64,000 bases of DNA from Pseudocolwellia agarivorans (GTDB taxonomy: Bacteria > Pseudomonadota > Gammaproteobacteria > Enterobacterales > Alteromonadaceae), in assembly GCF_002000085.1 (NCBI RefSeq), contig NZ_MUZU01000003.1, positions 331,119-395,118 of the forward strand. Reading direction: 5' to 3'. Below are positions 1-8,739 of this stretch, piece after piece; the stretch's first letter is position 1, and every line of letters starts with the position of its first letter. The translations under genes were made by a program, and so were the position numbers. Under the pieces are notes generated by a model. That model was not told the DNA's origin. It was given only the letters and a program-made list of their open reading frames with translations, and ran no database searches.

Positions 1-2733
1 ATCCCAGTTGTTACCAATACCTGCTTCGGCAATTAATGGCACACTTAAACTTACGGCATCATTCATAAGCTGAACAAGCTTTTCAGTAGTTTCTTCGACG
101 ATGTCTTGATGAATTTCAAAGATTAATTCATCGTGCACTTGCATAGTCATTTTAATGCGTGGATCATTTTGCTCTTCAATCCAAGCATCGACATTTAGCA
201 TAGCCTTTTTAATAATGTCAGCCGCTGTACCTTGCATAGGCGCATTTATTGCTGCGCGTTCGGCACCCTTTCTTCTCATACCATTTTTAGACTTAATGTC
301 GGGTAGGTATAAACGTCTGCCAAATAAGGTTTCTACGTAACCATTTTCAGTAGCATTTTGACGTGTATCTTCCATGTAGTTTTGCACATTAGGATAACGC
401 TCAAAATAGGTGTCCATGTACTCTTGTGCTTTATGGCGCGGAACATCAAGTTGTTTAGCTAAACCAAAAGCCGACATCCCATAAATTAAACCAAAGTTTA
501 CCGCTTTAGCACTGCGGCGTTGGTCGGTAGTTACTTCATCTAATGGTACTGAAAATATTTCAGCGGCTGTTGCCTTATGTACATCTAAGCCTTTGCTAAA
601 TGCGGAGACTAAGCCTGGATCATCAGATAAATGCGCCATAATACGTAATTCTATTTGAGAATAATCTATCGCTACAATTTTATGATTTTCTGGTGCAATA
701 AAGGCTTGACGAATTTTTCGCCCTTCTTCACTTCGAATTGGAATATTTTGTAAATTTGGATCGGTTGAAGATAAGCGTCCGGTTGCGGTAACAGCCTGAT
801 GGTATGAGGTATGTACACGTCCTGATTTTTCGCCAACTAATAAAGGTAATTTGTCTGTATAAGTTGATTTAAGCTTACTTAGCCCTCTGTTTTCTAAAAT
901 AATTTTAGGTAAAGGATAATCAAGCGCTAGCTCTTGTAATACTTCTTCAGCGGTTGAAGGCGCGCCTTTTGGCGTTTTTTTAATCACTGGAATTTTTAAC
1001 TCTTCAAACAATATTTTTTGTAATTGCTTAGGTGAACTCAAGTTAAAGTTTTGCCCTGCTATATTGTGTGCTTCAATTTCTAGTTCATTTAAACGCATAC
1101 CCAGTGCATGGCTTTGTTCGTCAAGCAAATAACTATCAATCAATACACCATGTTGTTCCATTCGTGCTAATACGGGTAATAACGGCATTTCAATGTCACT
1201 GAATACTTTAAGCTGATCAGCAGATTGACTTAACTTAGGATAAATAGCTTGATGCAGTCTTAAGGTTATATCGGCATCTTCAGCAGCATAGTGACTGGCT
1301 TTTTCAATCTCAATTTGATTAAAAGTTAACTGTTTAGCTCCTTTGCCGGCAATATCTTCAAAATGAACGGTTTTATAACCTAAGTACTTATCGGCCAATG
1401 CATCCATGTTATGCCGTGTTGCTACGCTATTTAAACAATACGATTCAATCATGGTATCGAATTTAATGCCCTGCATTTGAATATTATAATGAGAAAGCAC
1501 ATTCGCGTCGTATTTTAGATTTTGTCCTATTTTAGCGAGGTTTTTATCTTCTAGTAATGGCTTAAGTTGTGCTAATACCCAGTCTAATTCAAGTTGCTCT
1601 GGAGCACCTTCATAGTCATGCGTAAGAGGTACATAGGCTGCTTTTCCGGCTTCTATACAAAACGACAAACCAACCAGTTTTGCTTTCATGTAATTAACGC
1701 TGGTAGTTTCAGTATCAAATGCAAAATATTCAGCTGATTTAAGCTTGCTTAACCAGTCTTCAAAAGCAGCTTTAGTTAATATAGTATCGTATTCTGATTC
1801 GATATCTGATGGTATTACACTGTCTTCTGTATTATTGGCAGAATCATCCGTAGTACTTTTTGTGTCCCCTTTAGATAGATCAGCTAATAAACGACGCAAC
1901 TCATATTTAGTATAAAGCTCTGTTAGCTTTTCAACGTTACGCTCTTTAGGCGCTAGCGTTGTAGCGCTAACATCTAACTCTACATCTAACTTTATTGTCG
2001 CTAATTCATAAGATAAAGGCAGTTGTGTTAATGCATTACGTAGGTTTTCACCAATTTTACCTTTAACGCTATCAGCGTTCGCAATTACGTTGTCTAACGT
2101 TTCATGCTCAAGTAACCACTTAACAGCTGTTTTAGGGCCACATTTTTCAACACCCGGAATGTTATCTACCTTATCGCCCATTAAGGCTAAATAATCGATA
2201 ATTTGATCAGGTCGAACACCAAACTTTTCTTTTACACCTTCAACGTCTAACTCTACGTTAGTCATAGTGTTAATTAAGCGCACATGCTCGGTAACAAGCT
2301 GAGCCATGTCTTTATCTCCGGTAGAGATAACAGTTTCTATTCCTGCATCGCTGGCTTGTTGAGCTAAAGTACCAATAACATCATCAGCCTCTACACCTTC
2401 AATCACTAATAGCGGTAATCCCATCGCTTCAACAATTTCATGTAGTGGCGCTATTTGGGTGCGCAAATCATCAGGCATTGGTGGACGATTTGCTTTGTAT
2501 TCTGGGTATAAGTCGTTACGGAAGGTTTTTCCTTTCGCATCAAAAATAACGATGATATTTCCATTGGGATAGTCTTTTTTTAGGCTACCCAACATATTTA
2601 ATACACCAGTTATTGCACCTGTTGCTTGTCCATCTGAAGTCGACAATGCTTGTAAATAAGGAACATGATATGCACGAAATAAATAGGAAGAACCATCCAC
2701 TAAAATAAGCGGAGATAGAGATGATGTTGGCAT
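1..2733 (-). CDS. polA: DNA polymerase I (3' end cut by window edge)
   Basis: Replication and repair polymerase that removes RNA primers and fills gaps. The N-terminus carries the 5'-3' nuclease start (LILVDGSSYLFRAYH near residue 9, then FDAKGKTFR). A proofreading exonuclease motif FDTETT lies near residue 338, so the DEDD site appears intact. Polymerase motif A (DYSQIELRIM) is near residue 689 and motif C (VHDELIFEI) near 866. The frame is open for 911 codons to the window edge and ends in GNNWD, which matches the last residues of the Escherichia coli protein except for about four codons, so the gene is essentially complete. ATG at 2733-2731 is the natural start. Confidence 0.97.
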   Translation of the reverse strand, partial: MPTSSLSPLILVDGSSYLFRAYHVPYLQALSTSDGQATGAITGVLNMLGSLKKDYPNGNIIVIFDAKGKTFRNDLYPEYKANRPPMPDDLRTQIAPLHEIVEAMGLPLLVIEGVEADDVIGTLAQQASDAGIETVISTGDKDMAQLVTEHVRLINTMTNVELDVEGVKEKFGVRPDQIIDYLALMGDKVDNIPGVEKCGPKTAVKWLLEHETLDNVIANADSVKGKIGENLRNALTQLPLSYELATIKLDVELDVSATTLAPKERNVEKLTELYTKYELRRLLADLSKGDTKSTTDDSANNTEDSVIPSDIESEYDTILTKAAFEDWLSKLKSAEYFAFDTETTSVNYMKAKLVGLSFCIEAGKAAYVPLTHDYEGAPEQLELDWVLAQLKPLLEDKNLAKIGQNLKYDANVLSHYNIQMQGIKFDTMIESYCLNSVATRHNMDALADKYLGYKTVHFEDIAGKGAKQLTFNQIEIEKASHYAAEDADITLRLHQAIYPKLSQSADQLKVFSDIEMPLLPVLARMEQHGVLIDSYLLDEQSHALGMRLNELEIEAHNIAGQNFNLSSPKQLQKILFEELKIPVIKKTPKGAPSTAEEVLQELALDYPLPKIILENRGLSKLKSTYTDKLPLLVGEKSGRVHTSYHQAVTATGRLSSTDPNLQNIPIRSEEGRKIRQAFIAPENHKIVAIDYSQIELRIMAHLSDDPGLVSAFSKGLDVHKATAAEIFSVPLDEVTTDQRRSAKAVNFGLIYGMSAFGLAKQLDVPRHKAQEYMDTYFERYPNVQNYMEDTRQNATENGYVETLFGRRLYLPDIKSKNGMRRKGAERAAINAPMQGTAADIIKKAMLNVDAWIEEQNDPRIKMTMQVHDELIFEIHQDIVEETTEKLVQLMNDAVSLSVPLIAEAGIGNNWD

Positions 2734-3301
2734 GATAATCTTTTACTGACTGACAATTTGGAACAAGAATGCCATATTCCGCTAATTGTCTCTACTTATA
2801 TGAAGTAAATTACGTAAAAAGTAAGTTTTAATTGTGGATAACTTTGTTGAAAACATCAGGAGTTCGCATAAAGATCTGATGACCGATACGCTAAAAAACA
2901 GGTAAACCTATGTTTTAAGTAACAAAATCAATAAAGATTGGCTTTAGTTAACTTATTATTATTTTTATACGTTATGTGGATAAACTTATTATTAGGCTTT
3001 TAAATGTGTTGTTCAATTTATGAACTACCTAATTAATTGTGACAAAAGATTACCAGAATTCTTGATGAATACCAGACAATTATTAAACTATTTTTAAAGA
3101 AATATTACATGGCTAAATAACAAAAAAACATAAGCGAGGAAACACGAGGCTTGTAGATATTTTTATTTTAGTTCAAATTAATTTAACAAAAAATTCACAT
3201 AAAAAAATGAGATTTTATACTTTGCGATGAAGTGTATAATTCAATCGATAAAATACAAAAATCTCATTTCAAGATTAGGATTTACTAACCTTTAATAAAC
3301 G
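2734..3301. other. AT-rich intergenic region upstream of polA
   Basis: About 570 bases with no convincing gene. It must hold the polA promoter (reading minus) and the 3' end of the DUF2780 gene transcript. The only clear structure is the inverted repeat at 3204-3269, described separately. The rest is A/T-rich with many homopolymer runs. Confidence 0.6.
3204..3269 (-). terminator. Nested inverted repeat downstream of the DUF2780 gene
   Basis: AAATGAGATTTT (from 3205) pairs with AAAATCTCATTT (ending at 3269). An inner pair TATACTT / AAGTGTATA flanks a short loop. It lies about 35 bases beyond the stop codon of the minus-strand gene ending at 3302, where a terminator would be expected. The stem is A/T-rich and the spacing long, so the assignment is tentative. 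Confidence 0.35.
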
Positions 3302-3883
3302 CTATAAAAAGTTAACGCCTTTTTTCAACATTGCTGCAGCAGTACCGTAATTATTTTGTTCTAAATAACTCGTTACCGTATCTACTAATGGTAAAACGGT
3401 TTCTTTTGGAATACCTAATTTTTTAAATGCTGAATCTAAGTAACCCAAGCTTAAAGCTGCTTGACCTTCTTCACTGCCTTTACCTAAAGAAGAAGCTAAG
3501 CCACCTAATGAAGATTTAGCCGCTTCAGGAGCATTTTGAATATAGTTTTCTACACCCGGTATAGCTTCGCTTATTGAAGAAAAGTTGTCGCCTAAATTAT
3601 CTTTAGCTACTTTAAAAAGCGCACCTAAAGCACCTGAAGTCATTTCTTTAGATAAACCTAATTGTTCTGCCGCATAACCAACAAGATCATTACTTGTTTG
3701 CGCCGCTTCTTCTTTCGCATCTTCAACTTTTTCTTTTGCACCAGCCGCACTTTGAACTTGTTCAGTTGATTGCTTTTCACCCATACCAAAAGCTTCTTTG
3801 ATAGTGTCTAAAAAATCAAATGCGCTGGCTGAAAATGTTGTTGTCACTAACAGTGACGAAACTAAAATTGTACGTAATTTCAT
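3302..3883 (-). CDS. DUF2780 (VcgC/VcgE-like) secreted protein
   Basis: A 193-residue protein of unknown function. A clear signal peptide (residues 1-21, ending FSASA before FDFLD) indicates export. After an Ala/Glu/Lys-rich linker (about 35-65) comes a helical domain with the wording of the DUF2780 family (AAEQLGLSKEMTSGALGALFKVAKDNL region, then a helical C-terminal half). It is a single-gene unit followed by an inverted repeat. The family name comes from recognising this pattern. No catalytic residues are evident, and a structural or envelope-associated role is only a guess. Confidence 0.75.
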   Translation of the reverse strand: MKLRTILVSSLLVTTTFSASAFDFLDTIKEAFGMGEKQSTEQVQSAAGAKEKVEDAKEEAAQTSNDLVGYAAEQLGLSKEMTSGALGALFKVAKDNLGDNFSSISEAIPGVENYIQNAPEAAKSSLGGLASSLGKGSEEGQAALSLGYLDSAFKKLGIPKETVLPLVDTVTSYLEQNNYGTAAAMLKKGVNFL

Positions 3884-3957
3884 GTTATTCCTTAATTGTG
3901 TTTACTTTAAAATTGTTAAAACAGAGAGTTCAGCATATTGCTCAAATATTCGCTCTA

Positions 3958-4557
3958 TTAATATTGTGGTTCGTTACCTGCTTTCCATTTTATATTACAA
4001 CCTATAGAGGCTACTTGATTTTCACTTAACGTTTTTCCTGTTAATAACCCCTCTATTGCTGCTTTTAAATCTTCGCCAGTTGCCGGCGATTTACCTGAAT
4101 CATAGTTACCTGAAGAAATACGTGTTGGACGTGTGCTGTCAAACTGGCCTCTGTAAGCAAGTTTTTGCTGTTGATCAAAAACAAAAATATCTGGCGTACA
4201 GGCTGCGTCAAATGCTTTAGCAACCGCTTGTGTTTCATCAAACAAATACGGGAATGAATAACCTCGTAAAGCTTTTTCTTTCACCATGTTTTCAAAGCTA
4301 TCGGCTGGATAGGTATCTGTATCGTTACTGTTTATCGCAATAAATTGAACGCCTTGTTCTTTATATTGCTCAGCTAAATCAACTAATGTAGGTGCAATAT
4401 GAATAACATAAGGACAGTGATTACAAATAAATAAAACAACCAATACTTTCGCGTTATCAAAGTCTGACAGCGATGTCATTGTGCCTTCTGTATTTTTTAG
4501 TGCGAATGCTGGAGCTTTAGTACCTAACGCCATCATTGTTGATTCTGTCATTGCCAT
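3958..4557 (-). CDS. Thioredoxin-fold protein of the PRX_like1 (AhpC/TSA-like) group
   Basis: A 199-residue cytosolic protein with no signal peptide. The fold starts around residue 12 (LGTKAPAFAL) and carries a CNHC pair (Cys45, Cys48) in FICNHCPYV, the hallmark of the peroxiredoxin-like 1 subgroup. A cis-proline type ACTPDIFVFD segment follows near 117. This pattern fits a thiol-disulfide or peroxide-linked redox protein, but the substrate is not known for the family. The gene ends 75 bases before the DUF2780 gene in the same direction, so the two may be co-transcribed. Confidence 0.85.
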   Translation of the reverse strand: MAMTESTMMALGTKAPAFALKNTEGTMTSLSDFDNAKVLVVLFICNHCPYVIHIAPTLVDLAEQYKEQGVQFIAINSNDTDTYPADSFENMVKEKALRGYSFPYLFDETQAVAKAFDAACTPDIFVFDQQQKLAYRGQFDSTRPTRISSGNYDSGKSPATGEDLKAAIEGLLTGKTLSENQVASIGCNIKWKAGNEPQY

Positions 4558-4676
4558 GTCGTTCCCCTAAAATAGGATTGATCAATTTCACTGGCGCTAT
4601 TTTGAAGGATTTCAATCAATAATAATAGCAGCTAATGATATTATTTTACTTTTTATTAACATTTCAAATTATGCAT

Positions 4677-4726
4677 ATATCCCCGTAACCATTCAAGGAT
4701 GGAGGTTTCAGTGGTAACGGGTATAT
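4677..4726. repeat. Dispersed palindrome, family 1, copy A
   Basis: An imperfect palindrome of about 50 bases. The left arm ATATCCCCGTAACCA (from 4677) pairs with the right arm GGTAACGGGTATAT (ending 4726). The ends match those of the copies at 24052, 43510 and 47401. It lies in the intergenic stretch between a minus-strand and a plus-strand gene, 94 bases before the decarboxylase-like gene. Confidence 0.7.
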
Positions 4727-4819
4727 TCAACATATTCCAAAGTGATAGCTAATTAATATATGTCGTGACAGACAAATGCTACGATCAAATTTCATCCAGT
4801 ATTTCAAAGGTGGTAATTT

Positions 4820-5185
4820 ATGAGTAGTAATGGCGAGAGAATGCGTCGACAAGTAATGAGCGATGAGTTTGTAGATAGAGCGCTTAATAACGCTGATGAG
4901 TTTACCCAACCCATGCAAGATTATATTAATGACCACGGCTGGGGTTCTACTTGGCAACGTGAAGGCATAGACCTTAAAACACGCAGCTTAATTACTATTG
5001 CCATGCTCGCAGCACTTAAAGCCCCTACAGAATTAAAAGGCCATATATATGGCGCTTTACGTAATGGTGCAAGTAAACAAGAAATACAAGAAGTACTGCT
5101 GCACAGTGCTGTATATTGTGGTGCACCTGCAGCTCAAGAAGCCTTTAGAGCAGCTAAAGAAGTATTTGATAACCTTGTCGTTTAG
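4820..5185 (+). CDS. Carboxymuconolactone decarboxylase family protein (PcaC-like)
   Basis: A 121-residue all-helical protein. It matches the 4-carboxymuconolactone decarboxylase family in length and wording: IDLKTRSLITIAMLAAL near 52-68, GHIYGALRNGAS near 76-87 and HSAVYCGAPAAQEAF near 94-108. It lacks the AhpD-type CxxC, so an alkylhydroperoxidase role is unlikely. True PcaC acts in the beta-ketoadipate route for aromatics, but no other gene of that route is adjacent, so the substrate is open. The start has the SD-like AAAGGTGG about seven bases upstream. Confidence 0.85.
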   Translation: MSSNGERMRRQVMSDEFVDRALNNADEFTQPMQDYINDHGWGSTWQREGIDLKTRSLITIAMLAALKAPTELKGHIYGALRNGASKQEIQEVLLHSAVYCGAPAAQEAFRAAKEVFDNLVV

Positions 5186-5289
5186 CGGGCTAAGTAGTTC
5201 AATTGCTGAAACAGGTATTAACCTTAAGTTATTTCAGTGCAGACCAAGCTTTACTTAATAATACTCTTTGGCACTTTTGCCACTTCCTG

Positions 5290-5330
5290 TATACGCATTA
5301 CCCATCAAAAGGCTATTTCAGAGTGCTTCT
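5290..5330. repeat. Dispersed palindrome, family 1, degenerate copy B
   Basis: Starts TATACGCATTACCCATCAA and continues with GGCTATTTCAGAGTGCTTCT. The second part is very close to GACTATTTCAGAGCGCATCT inside the complete copy at 24052. The right arm is lost or badly decayed. It sits between two convergent genes. Confidence 0.55.
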
Positions 5331-5355
5331 TAGATAGGTCTAAAAAATAATAAAC

Positions 5356-5859
5356 CTATATAGAATCCTGTGAATCTTTATTCCCTTGAGGGCATATATC
5401 TTTATGCTTTTCTCTTCTTAATAACATCCAATTTACCCAACCAAACAATAACGTTAATAGCCAAATAAAATAATCAATCATCATTAATTCATTTCTTTTA
5501 ATACCAATACTTCGAGTTAATGCACACCAGTTAAAAAAGCCGTTATTTTGCTTAAACTTAAAAACCTTTTCATCTTGAATAGCCCATAGGTAATTATATT
5601 TAAAACAAAAATCATGAATAATCACAGGAATTAACAATAAGCCTGTAGGTGAAAACAACAACCAAACAATCCAGGGGTATGAACTACCATCAAAAACAAA
5701 GCCTTTAGGAATAACAATCGTTCTATTATTAGGTAATTTATAACGCCAATCTTCAATAACTTGCCATTGACGTTTACGCATAAAAAGCTGCCATACTTTA
5801 CTTAAAAAGCCCTGTTTTTGAGTTTTAATAGGGAAGGGTTGTAGCTTAGGCATTAACAT
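5356..5859 (-). CDS. DUF1353 family protein with C-terminal membrane segment
   Basis: A 167-residue protein. The central segment IPKGFVFDGSSYPW (about 51-64), followed by a hydrophobic stretch and IHDFCFKYNYLW (about 81-92), is the DUF1353 signature. This family of unknown function is seen both in phage genomes and as host genes. A hydrophobic segment near residues 131-147 (YFIWLLTLLFGWVNWML) suggests membrane anchoring, followed by a basic C-terminus. There are no phage genes around it, so I do not read it as a prophage remnant. Function unknown. Confidence 0.7.
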   Translation of the reverse strand: MLMPKLQPFPIKTQKQGFLSKVWQLFMRKRQWQVIEDWRYKLPNNRTIVIPKGFVFDGSSYPWIVWLLFSPTGLLLIPVIIHDFCFKYNYLWAIQDEKVFKFKQNNGFFNWCALTRSIGIKRNELMMIDYFIWLLTLLFGWVNWMLLRREKHKDICPQGNKDSQDSI

Positions 5860-6176
5860 AATAGTGATTAACTTAGATTTATCTATTGTTGAATTCTATA
5901 TTAGGTCAGGTGAAATATTAAAACGTTAAATTTTTACCCTACGCATTAAAATTTTTTATGATAAGCAACATCAATCACGCTAAAAAATAGGCTCTGCGCA
6001 TGCTTGTGATGCTGTGATTTAAATAGGTACTTTTGAATGGTTACAGGTATATAACCCTCCCTCTTATTCATCAAAATTTTTTATCTTCGAAACAAAAACA
6101 TTTAGCTTTTCTTCTTCTTGTTTTCAACTCAATATCTAGCCAAATTCAATGGTGAATTTTTTTAGAGGAAAAGTTA
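5860..6176. other. Intergenic region before the small acidic protein gene
   Basis: A divergent region of about 317 bases between the DUF1353 gene (minus) and the 78-residue gene (plus). It contains the half palindrome at 6031-6053 and an A/T-rich leader. AGAGGAAAAG just before 6177 serves as the ribosome binding site. I see no gene in it. Confidence 0.6.
6031..6053. repeat. Dispersed palindrome, family 1, half copy C
   Basis: TTTTGAATGGTTACAGGTAT followed by ATA matches the right arm of the family (TCTTGAATGGTAACGGGTAT type). No left arm is recognisable within 60 bases upstream, so this is a half or decayed element. Confidence 0.45.
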
Positions 6177-6413
6177 ATGAACGTGAGTGAATATGATGAC
6201 GCAAGCTTAGATGAAGACATAAGCTTAGACGACGATTCGTATTTTAATTCAGGCATTTCAGGTTTTGAAATTGCCTATGGTTCTGGAAATAAGACCGCCA
6301 TTAAGAAAAAAACAAAACATAAGCTTATTGTAAAAAAAAGGCTTGATATGCTGCGTGAAAAACGTTGGTTAGACCAAGAAACCAACACATTATTTGACGA
6401 GTGGGAACACTAA
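6177..6413 (+). CDS. Small acidic/basic bipartite protein of unknown function
   Basis: 78 residues. The first 25 are strongly acidic (DDASLDEDISLDDDS). Residues 38-65 are basic with a helical pattern (KHKLIVKKRLDMLREKRWLD), and the protein ends in DEWEH. The C-terminal part resembles small PA3496-type proteins, whose role is not defined; I give this only as a possibility. A strong SD (AGAGGAAAAG) precedes ATG. The next gene starts 15 bases downstream, so the two likely form an operon. Confidence 0.6.
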   Translation: MNVSEYDDASLDEDISLDDDSYFNSGISGFEIAYGSGNKTAIKKKTKHKLIVKKRLDMLREKRWLDQETNTLFDEWEH

Positions 6414-6428
6414 ATTAGGACAACACAC

Positions 6429-6677
6429 ATGAAAAAATTATTATTAGTAACATTATTAACAGCCGTTAGCACATTTACATTTGCTGATGAAGACAACGAA
6501 GGCACAGAACAAGCTTCTGCAGCTTATATTCAATCTATTCTTACGGTATGTAAACAAGATGCTGCCGAAGATGAAGTAAGCGCTGAAGAATTAAATAATT
6601 ATTTACTTGAATGTGTAAATGATGATTTAGTATCAAATGACTACAACGCGATAGATTCTTTACCTTCAAAAAAATAG
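6429..6677 (+). CDS. Small secreted protein with two cysteines, unknown function
   Basis: 82 residues with a clean Sec signal peptide (MKKLLLVTLLTAVSTFTFA, cleavage before DEDN). The mature form of about 63 residues is very acidic and carries two cysteines, in LTVCKQD and LLECVND, which could form a disulfide in the periplasm. It lies 15 bases after the upstream small gene, with SD AGGACAAC. I do not recognise the family. Confidence 0.65.
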   Translation: MKKLLLVTLLTAVSTFTFADEDNEGTEQASAAYIQSILTVCKQDAAEDEVSAEELNNYLLECVNDDLVSNDYNAIDSLPSKK

Positions 6678-6714
6678 TCAATCTTTGAAAGCAAATCAAA
6701 GTCGTGCATTTAAA

Positions 6715-6766
6715 TAACTCATTTTATTTTGTCCGTTTTATGAAGCGAACAGGATAAGGTGAGTTA
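6715..6766. terminator. Imperfect hairpin between convergent genes
   Basis: TAACTCATTTTATTTTGTCC on the left pairs imperfectly with GGATAAGGTGAGTTA on the right, around a loop near 6738-6744. It lies between the stop of the 82-residue gene (plus) and the stop of the LysR gene (minus), so a shared terminator is the likely role. Confidence 0.4.
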
Positions 6767-7612
6767 TAATTTTACAAAAGGAAACAGCTCAATAGCCTGC
6801 TCAATCATTTCTACTTTTTGACTTTTTGCTAAATAATTTGCATAAATTTCGCGTGAATAAACAGGTGCATTTTCTACCACATAGAGTTTTTTCTTACGCA
6901 CATATTCAAAAGTCATTTGCCTTGGTAAATAAGCACAACCGCCCACATCAAGTATAAAATTTAAAGCAACAATAGGTTGATTCATATGATGCTTAGCTGC
7001 TGGAGCATCTTGAAAGTCTCGCATATATTTCACGTTAACCGACTCCCCATAATCAACCATAATAAAATTTTCAAGATGATCTGCATTTTCAACATCGCTC
7101 GGATTAGTGGACACTAAATGCAAAGGTACTGTTGCCACTTTCTCGGTGATCAAATCTTCAACAAAAGAAGGTTCAAATAAAAAAGCAATATCAATAACCC
7201 GATTTAAAAGACTTTTTCTTAGCTCAATAGGACTGTAAGTTGCGGTAAGTAAACTGCAGTCATCCATATTTTTATGTAGTTTTTGCAGCCAGTCTTGTAG
7301 GGCAATATCCCATATAGACATCATAGAGCCGATCACCAACTGCGTCGTATTACTTTGCGCAATTCCTACATCTTGCTTCGTTTTTTGCCACATGAAAATT
7401 AATTCGTTCGCGTGCTTTATTAGCCTATGACCTTCAGGTGTTAATTTTAAATGTTTTTGACTGCGATCGAATAACAAAACACCTAAGTCATCTTCAAGTA
7501 ATTTTATTCTGGCACTAACCGCAGATTGCGTTATAAATAAAGTTTCAGAAGCAACTCTAAAATGTAAGGTTCGGCTGACCTCAAGAAATGTTTTTAGCAA
7601 TTCAATTTTCAT
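6764..7612 (-). CDS. hdfR: LysR-family transcriptional regulator, HdfR-like
   Basis: 282 residues, usual LysR length. The winged helix-turn-helix is at 1-60 (ELLKTFLEVSRTLHFRVA, then TQSAVSARIKLLEDDLG), followed by a LysR substrate-binding domain. The opening and the segment SIWDIALQDWLQKLHKN near 98-114 follow Escherichia coli HdfR (ELLKTFLEVSRT; SLWECMLNQWL), a regulator linked to flagellar control there. It is divergent from the rimK cluster with a 210-base gap, the usual LysR arrangement. Control of rimK by it is inference. Confidence 0.85.
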   Translation of the reverse strand: MKIELLKTFLEVSRTLHFRVASETLFITQSAVSARIKLLEDDLGVLLFDRSQKHLKLTPEGHRLIKHANELIFMWQKTKQDVGIAQSNTTQLVIGSMMSIWDIALQDWLQKLHKNMDDCSLLTATYSPIELRKSLLNRVIDIAFLFEPSFVEDLITEKVATVPLHLVSTNPSDVENADHLENFIMVDYGESVNVKYMRDFQDAPAAKHHMNQPIVALNFILDVGGCAYLPRQMTFEYVRKKKLYVVENAPVYSREIYANYLAKSQKVEMIEQAIELFPFVKL

Positions 7613-7688
7613 CGTCTACGCTTAAACCAGTCTAATCAAAAATATTTGTTAAACAGTATAAAATATTTAGTTTTATTGTCCAGTTTGT

Positions 7689-7700
7689 AGTGTATACACT
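7689..7700. promoter_or_regulatory. 12-base perfect palindrome in the LysR/rimK divergent region
   Basis: AGTGTATACACT is a perfect palindrome about 77 bases upstream of the LysR gene and about 120 upstream of rimK. LysR regulators bind dyads of the T-N11-A type, so this could be an operator half or simply a chance palindrome. Confidence 0.3.
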
Positions 7701-7822
7701 GCGGCTCATTAAGGCATTTAATGCATTTCGGCGGTTGTTAGTGTCACGCTTACTATTGAATGTCCCTTTATTCCAACTTCATTAATGAAGCTGGTATTAC
7801 TTTTATTAGGAAGACGAACAAC

Positions 7823-8731
7823 ATGAAAATAGCCATTTTATCAAGAAACCCAAACCTATACTCTACTCGACGCTTAAAAGAAGCAGGTGAAGCACAAGGC
7901 CACGAAGTTGATGTTATAGACACATTACATTGCTACATGGATATTACGAGTAGCCGTCCAACGGTTCGTTACCACGGTAAAGAGTTACCAAAATACGATG
8001 CTATTATTCCTCGTATTGGTGCTTCTATTACTTTTTACGGTACCGCTGTAGCGCGCCAATTTGAAATGATGGGAACATTTAATGTGAACGAATCGGTAGC
8101 GATCAGTCGCTCTCGTGACAAATTACGCTCACTACAATTATTATCAAGAAAAGGCATTGGCTTACCAAGAACAGGTTTTGCAAGTAAGCCTGATAACATT
8201 AAAGATTTAATTAAAAATGTAGGTGGCGCACCATTAGTGATTAAACTACTTGAAGGTACTCAAGGCATAGGTGTTGTACTTGCTGATACCGCTAAAGCGG
8301 CTGAAAGTATTATCGAAGCCTTTATGGGACTAAAAGCCAACATATTGGTACAAGAATATATTAAAGAATCTGGCGGTGCTGATATTCGCTGTTTAGTGAT
8401 TGGCGGACGCGTTGTTGCGGCAATGAAACGCCAAGGCGCTGAAGGCGAGTTTAGATCTAATTTACATCGAGGTGGCTCGGCCGAAGTAGTTAAATTAAGT
8501 AAAGCTGAAAGAGAAACAGCCGTTAATGCTGCAAAAGCAATGGGCTTAAATGTATGTGGTGTAGATTTATTACAATCCATTAACGGGCCTATGGTAATGG
8601 AAGTTAACTCATCTCCAGGTTTGGAAGGTATTGAAACGGCGACAGGTAAAAACATTGCCGGTATGGTTTTTGACTTCATTGAAAAAAATGAAAACAATGC
8701 GTCAAATAACAAAACACGCGGACAAGGATAA
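7823..8731 (+). CDS. rimK: Ribosomal protein S6--L-glutamate ligase RimK
   Basis: ATP-grasp ligase that adds glutamate residues to the C-terminus of ribosomal protein S6. With ATG at 7823 it is 302 residues, the usual length; it begins [18 protein letters not shown]. The reading frame extends upstream to 7760, but those 21 residues are not family-like and AGGAAG sits before 7823. ATP-grasp elements are visible: [17 protein letters not shown] (about 136-152), [17 protein letters not shown] (about 177-193) and [14 protein letters not shown] (about 256-269). It starts a tight cluster with the M14-like gene 8 bases downstream. Confidence 0.95.
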   Translation: MKIAILSRNPNLYSTRRLKEAGEAQGHEVDVIDTLHCYMDITSSRPTVRYHGKELPKYDAIIPRIGASITFYGTAVARQFEMMGTFNVNESVAISRSRDKLRSLQLLSRKGIGLPRTGFASKPDNIKDLIKNVGGAPLVIKLLEGTQGIGVVLADTAKAAESIIEAFMGLKANILVQEYIKESGGADIRCLVIGGRVVAAMKRQGAEGEFRSNLHRGGSAEVVKLSKAERETAVNAAKAMGLNVCGVDLLQSINGPMVMEVNSSPGLEGIETATGKNIAGMVFDFIEKNENNASNNKTRGQG

Positions 8732-8739
8732 TATCAACA

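Noticed and set aside
4727..4957. 76-codon minus-strand frame opposite the decarboxylase-like gene
   Set aside because: It overlaps a clear family gene on the other strand and lacks a ribosome binding site and any domain.
5356..5859. DUF1353 gene as sign of a prophage
   Set aside because: No other phage genes, integrase or attachment repeats are near, and this family also occurs as host genes.
7760..7822. 21-codon N-terminal extension of rimK
   Set aside because: RimK begins [10 protein letters not shown] at 7823 with a good ribosome binding site; the extra part has no family match.
8260..8712. 150-codon minus-strand frame inside rimK
   Set aside because: It lies wholly opposite conserved RimK coding sequence; it is a shadow frame.
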